A program made the translations under genes and the position numbers. The notes below the pieces were generated by a model. The model was not told where the DNA came from. It saw nothing but the letters and a program-made list of their open reading frames with translations, and did no database searches. Of a stretch of DNA of 64,000 nucleotides, positions 1 through 9,107 are shown piece after piece. The stretch comes from Whitmania pigra (Eukaryota; Annelida; Clitellata; Hirudinida; Haemopidae): assembly GCA_021613335.1 (NCBI GenBank), contig JAJTWR010000350.1, positions 716,001-780,000 on the forward strand, read 5' to 3'. Within the stretch, counting starts at the first letter, position 1. Every line of letters starts with the position of its first letter.

Positions 1-645
1 GTGGCTTCGAAAAACTGTTCAGGCAAAAGGCCTTCCCTTCCTGATAAAATTTTGAATGTCTCGATGAGGTCCCCTCTATTTCTTCTCTTTTCCAGAGTCG
101 TTAATTTACATCTATTTAATCTTTCCTCGTAACTCAGCTTTCCAAAACCTTCTATAATCCTGGTTGCCCTTCTTTGTACTCTTTCCAACACTTCTACATC
201 CTTTCTCAAATAAGGGTTCAACACTTGCACAATGTACTCAATGTGTGGCCTTACTAATGCCTCATACAATCTCAGTATTACATCCTTGTTCCTACTCACT
301 ACTGTTCTCTTTATCATTCCAAGTACTCTGCTTGCTTTTTAACAACTTCCATGCACTGTAGAGATGATTTTCCATTGTTCTGCATTATTAACTCCAGATC
401 TCTTTCATGATTAGACTGCTTCAGAATGCTTCCTCCAAATACATATTCAACTGTCGTGTTTTTGCATTCTACATATGCATAATGGAGCATTTGCTTACGT
501 TGAAAAGCATCCGCCAATCTTCTGCCCATTTGAATTACTTGTTAAGATCTTCCTGAAGTGTATCTACATCTTCTTGCTTGCTGACACTTCTTGCTACTTT
601 GGTGTCGTCAGCAAACTTGGATAACTTAGATCTTATGCCATCATC
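1..645 (-). mobile_element. Non-LTR retrotransposon (CR1/Jockey-type) reverse transcriptase fragment
   Basis: Read on the minus strand, the stretch translates in pieces as the C-terminal half of a LINE reverse transcriptase. A FADD catalytic box followed by TKVAR lies near 605-625. Downstream come an FNVSKC-type segment (about 490-515), the KRTVVSRNKDVILRLYEAL-like thumb region (about 265-320) and the LERVQRRATRIIEG segment (about 140-190). Several stops and frame changes interrupt it (for example around 310 and 535), so it is a fossil. The fragment runs off the left edge of the window. Its family is recognised from the order of these conserved blocks; the exact clade is uncertain. Confidence 0.8.
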
Positions 646-1742
646 CGTGTGGGAAGACGTGGTTCAGCGTTCCATCGGTTGGAAAGAGATATGGAGGATG
701 TCTCCATATCGTCTGGCCTTTCTGATAAGATAGATTTATGACCAACTTCCCTCTAAGGACATCAGCATCGTGTTGGATTTGGGAGATGAGAGGCCGTAAG
801 CGTTGCTAAGAATAGTGATCGCGGTTTGGTTGTTGAGATGTTGATGGGCGCATTCGCAAACGACGTAAAACCGCGATTGAGCGTTTGAGGTAATATATGC
901 GAGCGTCCGGTGAGCGTATATTTCCAGTTCGTGCTCCTTCCAAGACTTCTCTGGCCGTTAACCATCGATGAGATTGGCTTGTCAGTGGTCGAGAAGCTAG
1001 AGAGGAAAGTTAACCGATACACCAGAAAATGGCTAGGCCTACCTCCAGTGTTGTCATCGGTAGCCCTCTACAGTAGGAGCACGAGCCTGCGACTACCACT
1101 AAGGTCCATCGTAGATGGAAGATGGAAGAGTACAAACTCTCCAAAATAAGAACGCAGTGGTTGCTCAACAACTCCGCGGACAGCAGGATCCGTGAAGTCA
1201 AGCCACTGCATAGATCTGGAAGGAAATTCCGAGCGCAGAAGGAGATCAAAAAATCAGTTGCCGAGCTGATGTTCGAGGAAGTGAGAGGTCCTACCCAGAC
1301 GGACCGTCATGCAGTAGGATGGAACCACCTGCCAAAATGGTCCCAGGCAAACTCATCAGTCAGAGCCGCCATGATTATCCAGGAAAGGAGGCGAAAAGTG
1401 GAACAGGACCGAGTCACGAGGGCAGTTCAGCAGTCACAGCAGGGTAAGTGGACAACATGGGAAGACGTGATGCAACGATCCCTTACCTGGAACGACATGT
1501 GGAAAATGTCCCCGCTCCGACTTGCCTAGGTGATAAGGTCAGTGTACGACCAGTTGCCCTCCAGGGACAATTTGCAGAAGTGGGGTATGGTGGAAGGCAC
1601 CGAATGCCGGCTCTGCGGCGGTACCGAGACACTGCATCACGTGCTCAGCAATTGCACGTATGCCCTTGCCAACGGTCGGTACACATGGCGACATAACCAG
1701 GTCTTTCGAGAAGTGTGCGAAGCCGCAAAAGCAAGGGAATGA
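646..1742 (+). mobile_element. Broken non-LTR retrotransposon ORF2 C-terminus with zinc-knuckle (zf-RVT) end
   Basis: Plus-strand pieces resemble the last part of an invertebrate LINE polyprotein: a segment ending in KWLGLPPVLSSVALY (about 970-1075), a basic linker (1122-1500), then VYDQLPSRDNLQKWGMVEG and a CxLCGGxxxxxHxxxxC knuckle (about 1545-1670). The GKWTTWEDVMQRSLTW segment at 1441-1490 is followed by an in-frame TAG at 1527-1529 where related elements read through. A second, diverged copy of the same WEDVxQRS...MSPxRLAF block sits at 646-755, so parts have been duplicated or joined from two copies. The reading frame is lost between 756 and 960. It abuts the antistasin-like exon copy that starts near 1745. 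Confidence 0.75.
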
Positions 1743-1744
1743 TG

Positions 1745-2146
1745 GGGCTGTTTTGTCGCCCCAAATCAAATTTTTACATGACTTTAAGGCTTTTCGCACC
1801 TTTTAGTTGAACTTGTGAAAACATTACTACACTGAATATCAGAAGATTGGGATTGAGAAGCATCATTCTCAATTTAGCTGTTTAAAACAAACGTTTTGAT
1901 GAATAACTTATTATTCCCAATATTCACCTCCAAGTTAACTCTAACACACTCTCGATTATTAAGTCAGCATCAAAACTAAAATAATGAATTTTTATGTTCG
2001 GCTTGCGGAATCGTGATTTCATCGGCTAGAACTTCTAATATTTACATTTATTTGTTGCAATATCCTCAGAAGTTAAGACCTTCGAGGTAACCTTTGCTTT
2101 TGACGCATTCGTTGATCGAGGATAAAAATTAAGAACAATTTAAACT
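1745..2146 (-). pseudogene. Orphan antistasin-like gene copy: signal-peptide exon and upstream region
   Basis: The exon 1800-1866 (minus) would encode a 22-residue hydrophobic leader starting MMLLNPNLLIF, ending at a donor GTGCGA. It aligns base for base with the exons at 5789-5855 and 12496-12562. The positions where the next exon should lie (below 1745) are occupied by retrotransposon DNA, so this copy has a leader but no mature-domain exons. The upstream segment shared by all copies continues to 2146, is interrupted by a hAT element, and resumes at 3357. Confidence 0.7.
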
Positions 2147-3356
2147 TCAACCCCCGGGCTGCATACCGGCATCGTTCCATAGACCAAATGGTACCGGGCC
2201 ACCCAATGAACAATAAATGATTTCCATTTTATTTAAAAAAAAATTAAAATACTTTGTAGGGCAAGTGAACAACCGCTGCCATATCTTTGCTAGCGTGTAT
2301 TTTAACAGCGTATTGATTGATGTCGTTAAAGTTATTAACCATATCAAAGCGCACGCCCTTAACTCGAGCCTGCTTGAGCAGCTTTGTGAGGACATAAACG
2401 CAGAGCTCAGATGCCTTTCTCTTATGCATAGAAATAAGATGATTATCCAAAGGCAAATCGATAACCAGAATATTTGAATTACGAGAGCCATTGCAATGAT
2501 TTCTCTCAGAAAAGAAGTCACCTTTGGCGGCACATTTCAGTGGCAATACAAGAATCGCAAAACTGATTTATCTGTGATATATTCATCCAATGCTCAATGC
2601 TCAATGAACTCAATCTGATCCTTCAGGGGAAAATGACAACTGTTTTCAAAAGTAGCTGGATTTAAAGCCAAACCGGAGTTGTGAGGACGGTTTGCGAACA
2701 AAGGCATTTTGGACATGTTACAGGCATTAGCGGGGATTTTATGCAAAACCGAGCCTGAGCATTCATTCTCCCAATTGGTGCACGCTCACCTGCACAAAAG
2801 ACCAATGAACTGGTAAGGAATGGATGACCCAAGCAGTCAACAAACAAGGCGAATCTAGCATGTTTGTGCAAGAACACCAATCTCTGGAGATAAAGGCGGC
2901 GTCCTACGCTCGAGGCAACAACTCTGCCGGTGTTCTGGATTCCAGTCATGGCGAATGTCCTGAGATTGCCATCACTACACTTAAATCCCTATTGCCATTT
3001 CCGACATCCTATCTGTGTAAAGCGGGATTTTCTGAAGCGACATCTACATCGGAATAAACTGGACATAAGCAACACACTTCGAATGTCATTGACTACTATT
3101 ACCCTCAGATGGAACCGTGTCTATGCAAAGAAACAAGACCAGGGTTATCATTGATTTAGCGTTCTACTGTGTTAAGATGTTAAATCACTTTATATTCATA
3201 TTTCGGAGTAACTGTATTTTATTTTGACAACATGTTTAAATATAATGAAATTAAAACAATCTAAAATATAAATAATCAACCCACCCCCCAGCGGGGCGCG
3301 GTAAAATCATCAAACATTGACCTGTCCGCGGCGATAAAAAAATTATGAACCACTGG
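2147..3356 (+). mobile_element. Decayed hAT transposon (ZBED/SCAND3-like transposase) with 8-bp target duplication
   Basis: The interval is flanked by the exact 8-bp direct repeat TTTAAACT (2139-2146 and 3357-3364). The right end read on the minus strand begins CAGTGGTTCATAA, a typical hAT terminus; the left end (TCAACCCCCGGG) seems to have lost its first bases. Plus-strand coding relics match hAT transposases: VVKVINHIKAHALNSSLLEQLC at about 2310-2390 and the C-terminal dimerisation block ECPEIAITTLKSLLPF...YLCKAGFS at 2950-3035, followed after a frameshift by a HRNKLDISNTLRMSL-like tail (3045-3100). At about 1.2 kb it is internally deleted and non-functional. Three other copies of the same genomic segment lack it (near 6120, 7460 and 12830). 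Confidence 0.85.
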
Positions 3357-4236
3357 TTTAAACTACTTGGGTGTTAATTTTATAAATTTCCAAAATTAAT
3401 GCATAAACTCGATATACTGCGATGTATTTGAAGTGTTACATCACGTGATCCTGACCCAACAAGGTTTGTACGCTTTTAGTTTTAGAAATTTGATTTCTCA
3501 ACTTGTTAGATCTTTTTAATTAACTTTCTAATGCCAAAGTTTTTCTTTCTTTTTTAATGATAATGGAGATTCTGGAAACTTTTAAGAAATGTATTCTGAT
3601 TACTAAATTAAAATTCTGATCTAATAGATTATTAGATGATAAATAAGTGTCGGCTCATAAGCGGTTAAAGCAAGTCTGCGAATTAAAAGTTTTGGCTCCA
3701 AATCTCTTGCGGATGTAGCGAATGTTAATCATAGACATAAATTTGAAGAGACACCATAGGTTAAATTTAATTTAGTTATAAATACATAAATTAACTTGTA
3801 TGTGTATTTACTAAATAGAGTTTGATACAAGTTTGTAGCCCTTAAATATAATCTATTAAAGTAAATTATATGTTACAAAGTGTATAAGTAAAATGAAGTT
3901 TTATTGCGATGTTATTAAGTTGATGTTATTGCAGTTTAACTTAATGCAAACATTTTAATTAGATCCATCGATTCAAACCAGTAAGTTTAAATTATTTAAT
4001 ATTTCTTTATTTTATATATTTGTAGTCAATCATTTTTTTGCATTTATCTTTATTAAAAGATTACAATTTAGATTCAAAATGAACGAGAGGGTTCTTTTTT
4101 CCGGAATTCATTATTTAAATTAAAGATACGTTTAAATGTCATCCAACGCATAGGGTGCTTGGGAATTTACATTAAGACTGAAAGAAAAATGTATTAGTTT
4201 TAAAATAAGAAATGATATGGTTGAATTGAGACCAAC
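3357..4236. repeat. Segmental duplication, copy I (upstream flank of antistasin-like gene)
   Basis: This AT-rich stretch is nearly identical to 7458-8340; I see only scattered single-base differences across more than 750 bp. Diverged versions occur at 6120-6503 and 12831-13035. It carries the palindrome ATCACGTGAT at 3440-3449. No coding exon is seen in it. Confidence 0.85.
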
Positions 4237-4341
4237 CTCCTTTGCACGTGCAAGTTTGACAACCTTGCTCGTCATACACATAGCCATTTTCGCACCATAC
4301 AGCAGGACAAATAGGATTGAGGCATGAATCATGAGGCCTTC
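4237..4341 (-). pseudogene. Orphan antistasin-like domain exon (A1)
   Basis: A 105-bp phase 1-1 exon bounded by CAG acceptor and GTTGGT donor. It encodes a six-cysteine unit with spacing C-x4-C-x4-C-x10-C-x2-C-x-C and the core GYVYDEQGCQTCTC, the hallmark of antistasin-type protease inhibitor domains. Exon A2 lies 231 bp away in the same strand and frame. Neither has a leader exon or a terminal exon of its own nearby in transcript order: the terminal exon of the intact gene is upstream of them. They could still be spliced as alternative or neighbouring-gene exons. Confidence 0.65.
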
Positions 4342-4467
4342 CTGAAGTTAATTGCCAATTTACGCAAACTAACACTAAATTGGATTTGATGATATCGTTA
4401 AATGACGTTAAGAAAAACGTGTTATTAGTTTTAAAATTAGAATTGATCTGGTTAAATTGAGACCAAC

Positions 4468-4572
4468 CTTTTTTGCACTCGCAAGTTTGACAACCTTGCT
4501 CGTCATACACGTAGCCATATACGCACACTAGAGCAGAACAATTAGGATTGTGGCATGCATAACCAGGCCCTC
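4468..4572 (-). pseudogene. Orphan antistasin-like domain exon (A2)
   Basis: Same size (105 bp), phase and splice-site context as the exon at 4237-4341, encoding C-x4-C-x4-C-x10-C-x2-C-x-C with core GYVYDEQGCQTCEC. The splice sites look intact (CAG acceptor, GTTGGT donor). It appears to be a tandem exon duplicate of A1, left without a leader exon. A functional role is not excluded. Confidence 0.65.
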
Positions 4573-5106
4573 CTGAAGTTAATCATTTCTTTATAAAATA
4601 GGATCAGATGGAGGTGCTTCATTTTCAGGTGATTGTCGCAATAGATAAATACAATAAATGATTTTGCGATCTGCTTACAACTAACAATTTCAAGGCCCAA
4701 AATTATGCACTGGTTATAATTTTTAAATTACAAACATTTTCAGAAGAGCAAAGGTTACACATGAAGTATGACGATGGTCACATGGTTGAGCGAGGTTGGT
4801 TGAATAGCTTGCGTTCCTTCATTAGGCGGTAATAACAGTAAGTTATGTATAGAGAAATAAGCAGAGAGATGTCATTTAATTAGATTTCTTTGTATTTCAA
4901 ATGAGTTTTTAAGGAAGTCATTCCAACTTTACTTTAGTTTAATAAATAACGTAAACAATACATATTATATGATATAGGTTATATAGTCATTACAGTAATC
5001 TGGATATTCTTTATGGATGGCTGGAATGACATGACGCGTCTTTCACATAACTGATAAAAATAATGAATTTTATTAATTGAAACAATAGACAAATTTAATA
5101 AATTAA

Positions 5107-5855
5107 TTATGAGCACAAAAGTTCCAGTTTTTCATAACCGCCTTTGCATCCGCAAACGTCACAGCCCAGTTCATCTACTTTCTGACCATTTGGGCAATAA
5201 TAATATACCATATGACAATAAACCATAGGACAGTCACCACATTTAATACCACGCCGAGGAAATGCTTTTATGATAATTGCCAAGACACAGTGTTAAGATT
5301 GTGACAAGTCAGAACAACAAACTTTTAAATTTAAGTATTTAATTTGGAACTGTTGACGAATAAAACAAGATTGCCAATTTATGCAAACTAACACGCATTG
5401 GATTTGGTTATATGGTTAAGTGACATCAAGAAAAACAGGTTATTAGTTTTAAAATTAGAATTGATCTGGTTAAATTGAGACCAACCTTCTTTGCACTCGC
5501 AAGTTTGACAACCTTGCTCGTCATTCACGTAGCCGTATTTGCACCATACATCAAGGCAAATAAGATTGTGGCATATATAACCAGGTTTTCCTGAAGCTAA
5601 TCATTTATTTATCAAATAGGATATGATAAAGGTGCTTCATTTTAAGGTGATAGACACAATAGATAAATACAATAAATGATTTTGCGATCTGCTTATAACT
5701 ACATATAATCAAGTTCAATGTTATCATGGCGATTAGGAATTGTATTTACTCAAATCAAATTGTTACATGACTTTAAAGATTTTCTCACCTTTTAGATGTA
5801 CTTGTGGAAACATAACCACACAGAATATCAGAAGAATGGGATTGAGAAGCATCAT
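5107..5855 (-). CDS. Secreted antistasin-like protease inhibitor, two domains (intact gene)
   Basis: Three exons on the minus strand join in frame: 5789-5855 (22-residue leader MMLLNPILLIFCVV..., phase 1), 5486-5590 (phase 1-1) and 5107-5264 ending in TAA, giving 109 aa. All junctions are GT-AG. Domain 1 has the antistasin spacing C-x4-C-x4-C-x10-C-x2-C-x-C with core GYVNDEQGCQTCEC. Domain 2 has core CPNGQKVDELGCDVCGC and one extra upstream cysteine pair. Antistasin-family proteins are small disulfide-rich inhibitors of serine proteases, best known from leeches and also found in other invertebrates. The target protease cannot be read from the sequence. This is the only copy in the cluster with leader, domain exon and terminal exon all open. 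The shared upstream region, including an ATCACGTGAT palindrome about 350 bp from the ATG, is the likely promoter side. Confidence 0.75.
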
Positions 5856-6503
5856 TCTCAATTTAGCTGTTTAAAACAAAAAATAACTTATTATTCCCAA
5901 TATTCACCTCAAAGTTAACTTTAACATACTCTCGATTATTAAGTTAGCAAAAAAATAAAATAATGAATTTTTTATGTTCGGCCTGCGAAATCGTGATTTC
6001 GTCGGCTAGAACATCTAATATTTGCATTTATTTGTTGCAGTATCCTCAAAAGTCAAGACCTTCGAGATAACGTTTGCTTTTGATGCAGTCGTTGATCGAG
6101 GATAAAAATTAAGATCAATTTAAACTACTTGGATGTTAAAAATTTGTAAATTTCCAAAACTAATGCATAAACTCGATATACTGCGATGTATTTGAAGTGT
6201 TATATCACGTGATTACGACCCAACCAGGTTTGTAAGTTTTAGAAACTTGATTTATCAACTTGTTAGATCTTTTTAATTAACTTTCTAATGCCAAAGTTCT
6301 TTTCTCTTTTAATGATGACGACGATGCTAGAAACTTTTAAGAAATGTATTCTGATTACTAAATTAAGATTCTAATCTAATAAATTATTGATGATAAATAA
6401 GTGTCTACGCATAAGCGGCTTAAAGCAAGTTTGCGAATTAGAAGTTTTTGGCTCGAAATCTCTTCAGTGTGAAGTGTTTGTTAATGCAAATCATTGACAT
6501 AAA
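5856..6503. repeat. Segmental duplication, copy II (promoter side of the intact antistasin-like gene)
   Basis: This segment is colinear with 1867-2146 plus 3357-3750 (without the hAT insertion) and with 12563-13035. It shares small diagnostic differences with 12831-13035 (ACTTGGATGTTAAAAATTTG rather than ACTTGGGTGTTAATTTTATA), so copies II and IV form one subfamily and copies I and III another. Homology stops abruptly at about 6503. Confidence 0.8.
6204..6213. promoter_or_regulatory. Conserved palindromic E-box ATCACGTGAT
   Basis: The 10-bp perfect palindrome lies about 350 bp upstream of the ATG of the intact antistasin-like gene. It is retained in all four segment copies (3440-3449, 6204-6213, 7542-7551, 12911-12920). 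CACGTG cores are bound by bHLH-zip factors (Myc, MITF/TFE, USF families). A regulatory role here is inference from conservation and constant spacing. Confidence 0.4.
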
Positions 6504-6546
6504 TTTACCTTAAATCATTGGTTTTTATATTTAATATGAAATAACC

Positions 6547-7428
6547 TGGAGGTCCGCAAATAAGTAAGTTAACTAATAAGTTTATTAGAGCAAGTATTCA
6601 GTTAACGGAACTGAATAACATAAGTTAAGTGTTTAAGGATTGAGGTACTTAAGGTTGCAAATGGATATGTGGGCTTCCAAGTTGTCTAGATTTTCGTTGT
6701 TTGTCAGGTGATTATTGAGAATGCTTTCTACAGCATTAATTGAGATACCAAATATAATAAATATAAATCTAATTATTTTAGAAATATAACCTTGATTAAT
6801 TTTCCAAAAAATAAGTTAACAACATTACACCCTCCTTAAATCTGTTCGTCTCGAACAGACTGCTCCCCGCGGTACTTCGCCAGTCGGCGAATGTGTGTCA
6901 CCTTCATTTTTACTCTCGGGACACAATCTCTAACATGGTGACCATGTACCACCATTGATTCAATGCGAGCCTGTCCTCCTCTCGCATCTCTACAAAAACG
7001 CTTGATGAAAAAGATCAACAAAACAAATAGCAGCACTAAAAGATCGCCCCGACGACCTCCGAAAGCCAGAAAGCCCGCTCTAGCTGAGAACTCCACAAAT
7101 AAACTCCTCAGACATTGATCCAACCTTTTCAACCATGGACTCACGACCGCCGAGTACCTCACCGCCAACATCTCCACTCTCCGCTGCAATGACATCCGCA
7201 GCCCCAATCTTCATGACATCTACCACTAAATCGAATTCGGCCACCTCCAACTCAAATCGCTCGCCACTGTTCTCCGGGTCCAGTTCCTCCACTGATTCCT
7301 CAACGCAAGGAGGCTTCACTCTGGTCTCTCCCAAAGTCCCCCCTTCAATTATTTCTTCGGTTCTCTCCTCAACCGACACCAACGAGGCAATCGTGCACGG
7401 AACTGGCTCATCGGACACTGGCGTGACT
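6547..7428 (-). mobile_element. Truncated LTR-retrotransposon remnant: putative 3' LTR and C-terminal coding end
   Basis: Read on the minus strand, an ORF ends at about 6836 with a stop, immediately followed by the purine run GGAGGG and then TGTAATGTTGTTAAC, which looks like a polypurine tract and the start of a 3' LTR. The putative LTR (about 6829 down to 6547) starts TG, ends CA and holds an AATAAA near 6580. The upstream reading frame (about 6836-7207) carries a strongly hydrophobic run near LLVLLFVLLIFFI followed by basic residues, like a membrane-anchored C-terminal product. The flanking ORF at 7080-7418 is acidic. Base composition is clearly richer in G+C than its surroundings. No RT or integrase is present and no second LTR was found, so the assignment is tentative. 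The element is cut at 7428, where duplicated antistasin-flank DNA begins. Confidence 0.45.
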
Positions 7429-8341
7429 TCGTTGATCGAGGATAAACATTAAGAACAATTTAAACTACTTGGGTGTTAATTTTATAAATTTCCAAAATTA
7501 ATGCATAAACTCGATATACTGCGATGTATTTGAAGTGTTACATCACGTGATCCTGACCCAACAAGGTTTGTACGCTTTTAGTTTTAGAAACTTGATTTCT
7601 CAACTTGTTAGATCTTTTTAATTAACTTTCTAATGCCAAAGTTTTTCTTTCTTTTTTAATGATAATGGAGATTCTGGAAACTTTTAAGAAATGTATTCTG
7701 ATTACTAAATTAAAATTCTGATCTAATAGATTATTAGATGATAAATAAGTGTCGGCTCATAAGCGGTTAAAGCAAGTCTGCGAATTAAAAGTTTTGGCTC
7801 CAAATCTCTTGCGGATGTAGCGAATGTTAATCATAGACATAAATTTGAAGAGACACCATAGGTTAAATTTAATTTAGTTATAAATACATAAATTAACTTG
7901 TATGTGTATTTACTAAATAGAGTTTGATACAAGTTTGTAGCCCTTAAATATAATCTATTAAAGTAAATTATATGTTACAAAGTGTATAAGTAAAATGAAG
8001 TTTTATTGCGATGTTATTAAGTTGATGTTATTGCAGTTTAACTTAATGCAAACATTTTAATTAGATCCATCGATTCAAACCAGTAAGTTTAAATTATTTA
8101 ATATTTCTTTATTTTATATATTTGTAGTCAATCATTTTTTTGCATTTATCTTTATTAAAAGATTACAATTTAGATTCAAAATGAACGAGAGGGTTCTTTT
8201 TTCCGGAATTCATTATTTAAATTAAAGATACGTTTAAATGTCATCCAACGCATAGGCTGCTTGCGAATTTACATCAAGACTGAAAGAAAAATGTGTTATT
8301 AGTTTTAAAATTAGAATTGATCTGGTTGAATTGAGACCAAC
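7429..8341. repeat. Segmental duplication, copy III (near-identical to copy I)
   Basis: The segment runs colinear with 2105-2146 and 3357-4236 and shows the hAT target site uninterrupted at about 7458. Similarity to copy I is very high, so this duplication is younger than the split from copies II and IV. It carries ATCACGTGAT at 7542-7551. Confidence 0.85.
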
Positions 8342-8454
8342 CTCCTCCTTTTTTGCACTCGCAAGTTTGACATCCTTGCTTGTCATATACGTAGCCATAT
8401 TCGCACAATACATCAGGACAAATAGGATAGTGGCATAAATTAAAAGGCCGTCGT
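8342..8454 (-). pseudogene. Antistasin-like domain exon with destroyed acceptor (A4)
   Basis: The exon encodes the six-cysteine antistasin unit (core GYVYDKQGCQTCEC) and keeps a GTTGGT donor, with small length changes just before it. Where sister exons have the acceptor TTCAG, this copy reads TTCAC, abolishing the AG. Without another acceptor it cannot be spliced in as its paralogs are, so it is probably a dead exon. Confidence 0.6.
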
Positions 8455-8835
8455 GAAGTTAATCATTTATTTATAAAATAGGATAAAATGGAGGTGCTTC
8501 ATTTTCAGGTGATTGACACAATAGATAAATACAATTAATGATTTTGCGATCTGCTTATAACTAGAAATTTCAAGGCCCAAAATTATGCACTAGCTATATT
8601 TTTAATTTACAAACATATTCAGAAGAGCAAAGGTTACACATGAAATATGACGATGGTCACATAGTTGAGTGAAGTTGGCTGAATAGCTTGCTTTCCTTTA
8701 TGAGGCGGTAATAACAGTGAGTTATGTATAGAGAAATAAGCAGAGAGATGTCATTTAATTAGATTTCTTTGTAATTCAAATGAGTTTTTAAGGAAGTCTT
8801 TCCAACTTTACTTTAGTTTCATAAATAACAAATGT

Positions 8836-8964
8836 TTTTTTAACGTCCGTTGCATATCTAGATGATTAGGACGGTGCTCCAGCAGCGGGGTTTGAATCCC
8901 GTGCTGCCGTCGTGAGAGGCGCAGCCTTAACAGTTAGGCCATGCGGACGCACGAAGGCCGCCCT
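8836..8964 (-). mobile_element. tRNA-derived SINE-like module
   Basis: Read on the minus strand, an A-box-like TGGCCTAACTGTTAAGG and a B-box-like GGGATTCAAACCCC are spaced as in a tRNA promoter. The acceptor stem cannot pair and no 3' CCA-type end is seen, so it is a tRNA-related repeat rather than a tRNA gene. Its other side carries the dispersed motif with GTTGCAT...AGATGATT (about 8848-8870), also seen elsewhere in the window. It lies at the left border of material inserted into a duplicated antistasin flank. Confidence 0.55.
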
Positions 8965-9107
8965 CATAAAAGATAGCTTACTTATTTATTTGACTATAGT
9001 TCGTTGCATAACTCAGATGATTTGGACTTCATAAAAGATAGCTTACTTATTTATTTGACTATAGTTCGTTGCATAACTCAGATGATTTGGACTTCATAAA
9101 AGATAGC
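8965..9107 (+). repeat. Tandem repeat, 65-bp unit (2.2 copies)
   Basis: Units at 8965-9029 and 9030-9094 are identical by eye, followed by 13 bases of a third. Each contains ATTTGACTATAGTTCGTTGC and then ATAACTCAGATGATTTGGAC. The same core occurs singly near 52250 and 53441, so the tandem is a local amplification of a dispersed repeat end. Confidence 0.85.

Noticed and set aside
7135..7452. Ser/Pro/Thr-rich plus-strand ORF
   Set aside because: It lies antisense to the LTR-element coding end, crosses the junction at 7428 into duplicated non-coding DNA, and has no recognised domain.
8840..8964. True tRNA gene
   Set aside because: A and B boxes are present, but there is no pairing acceptor stem and no acceptable anticodon arm. 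A SINE is the better explanation.
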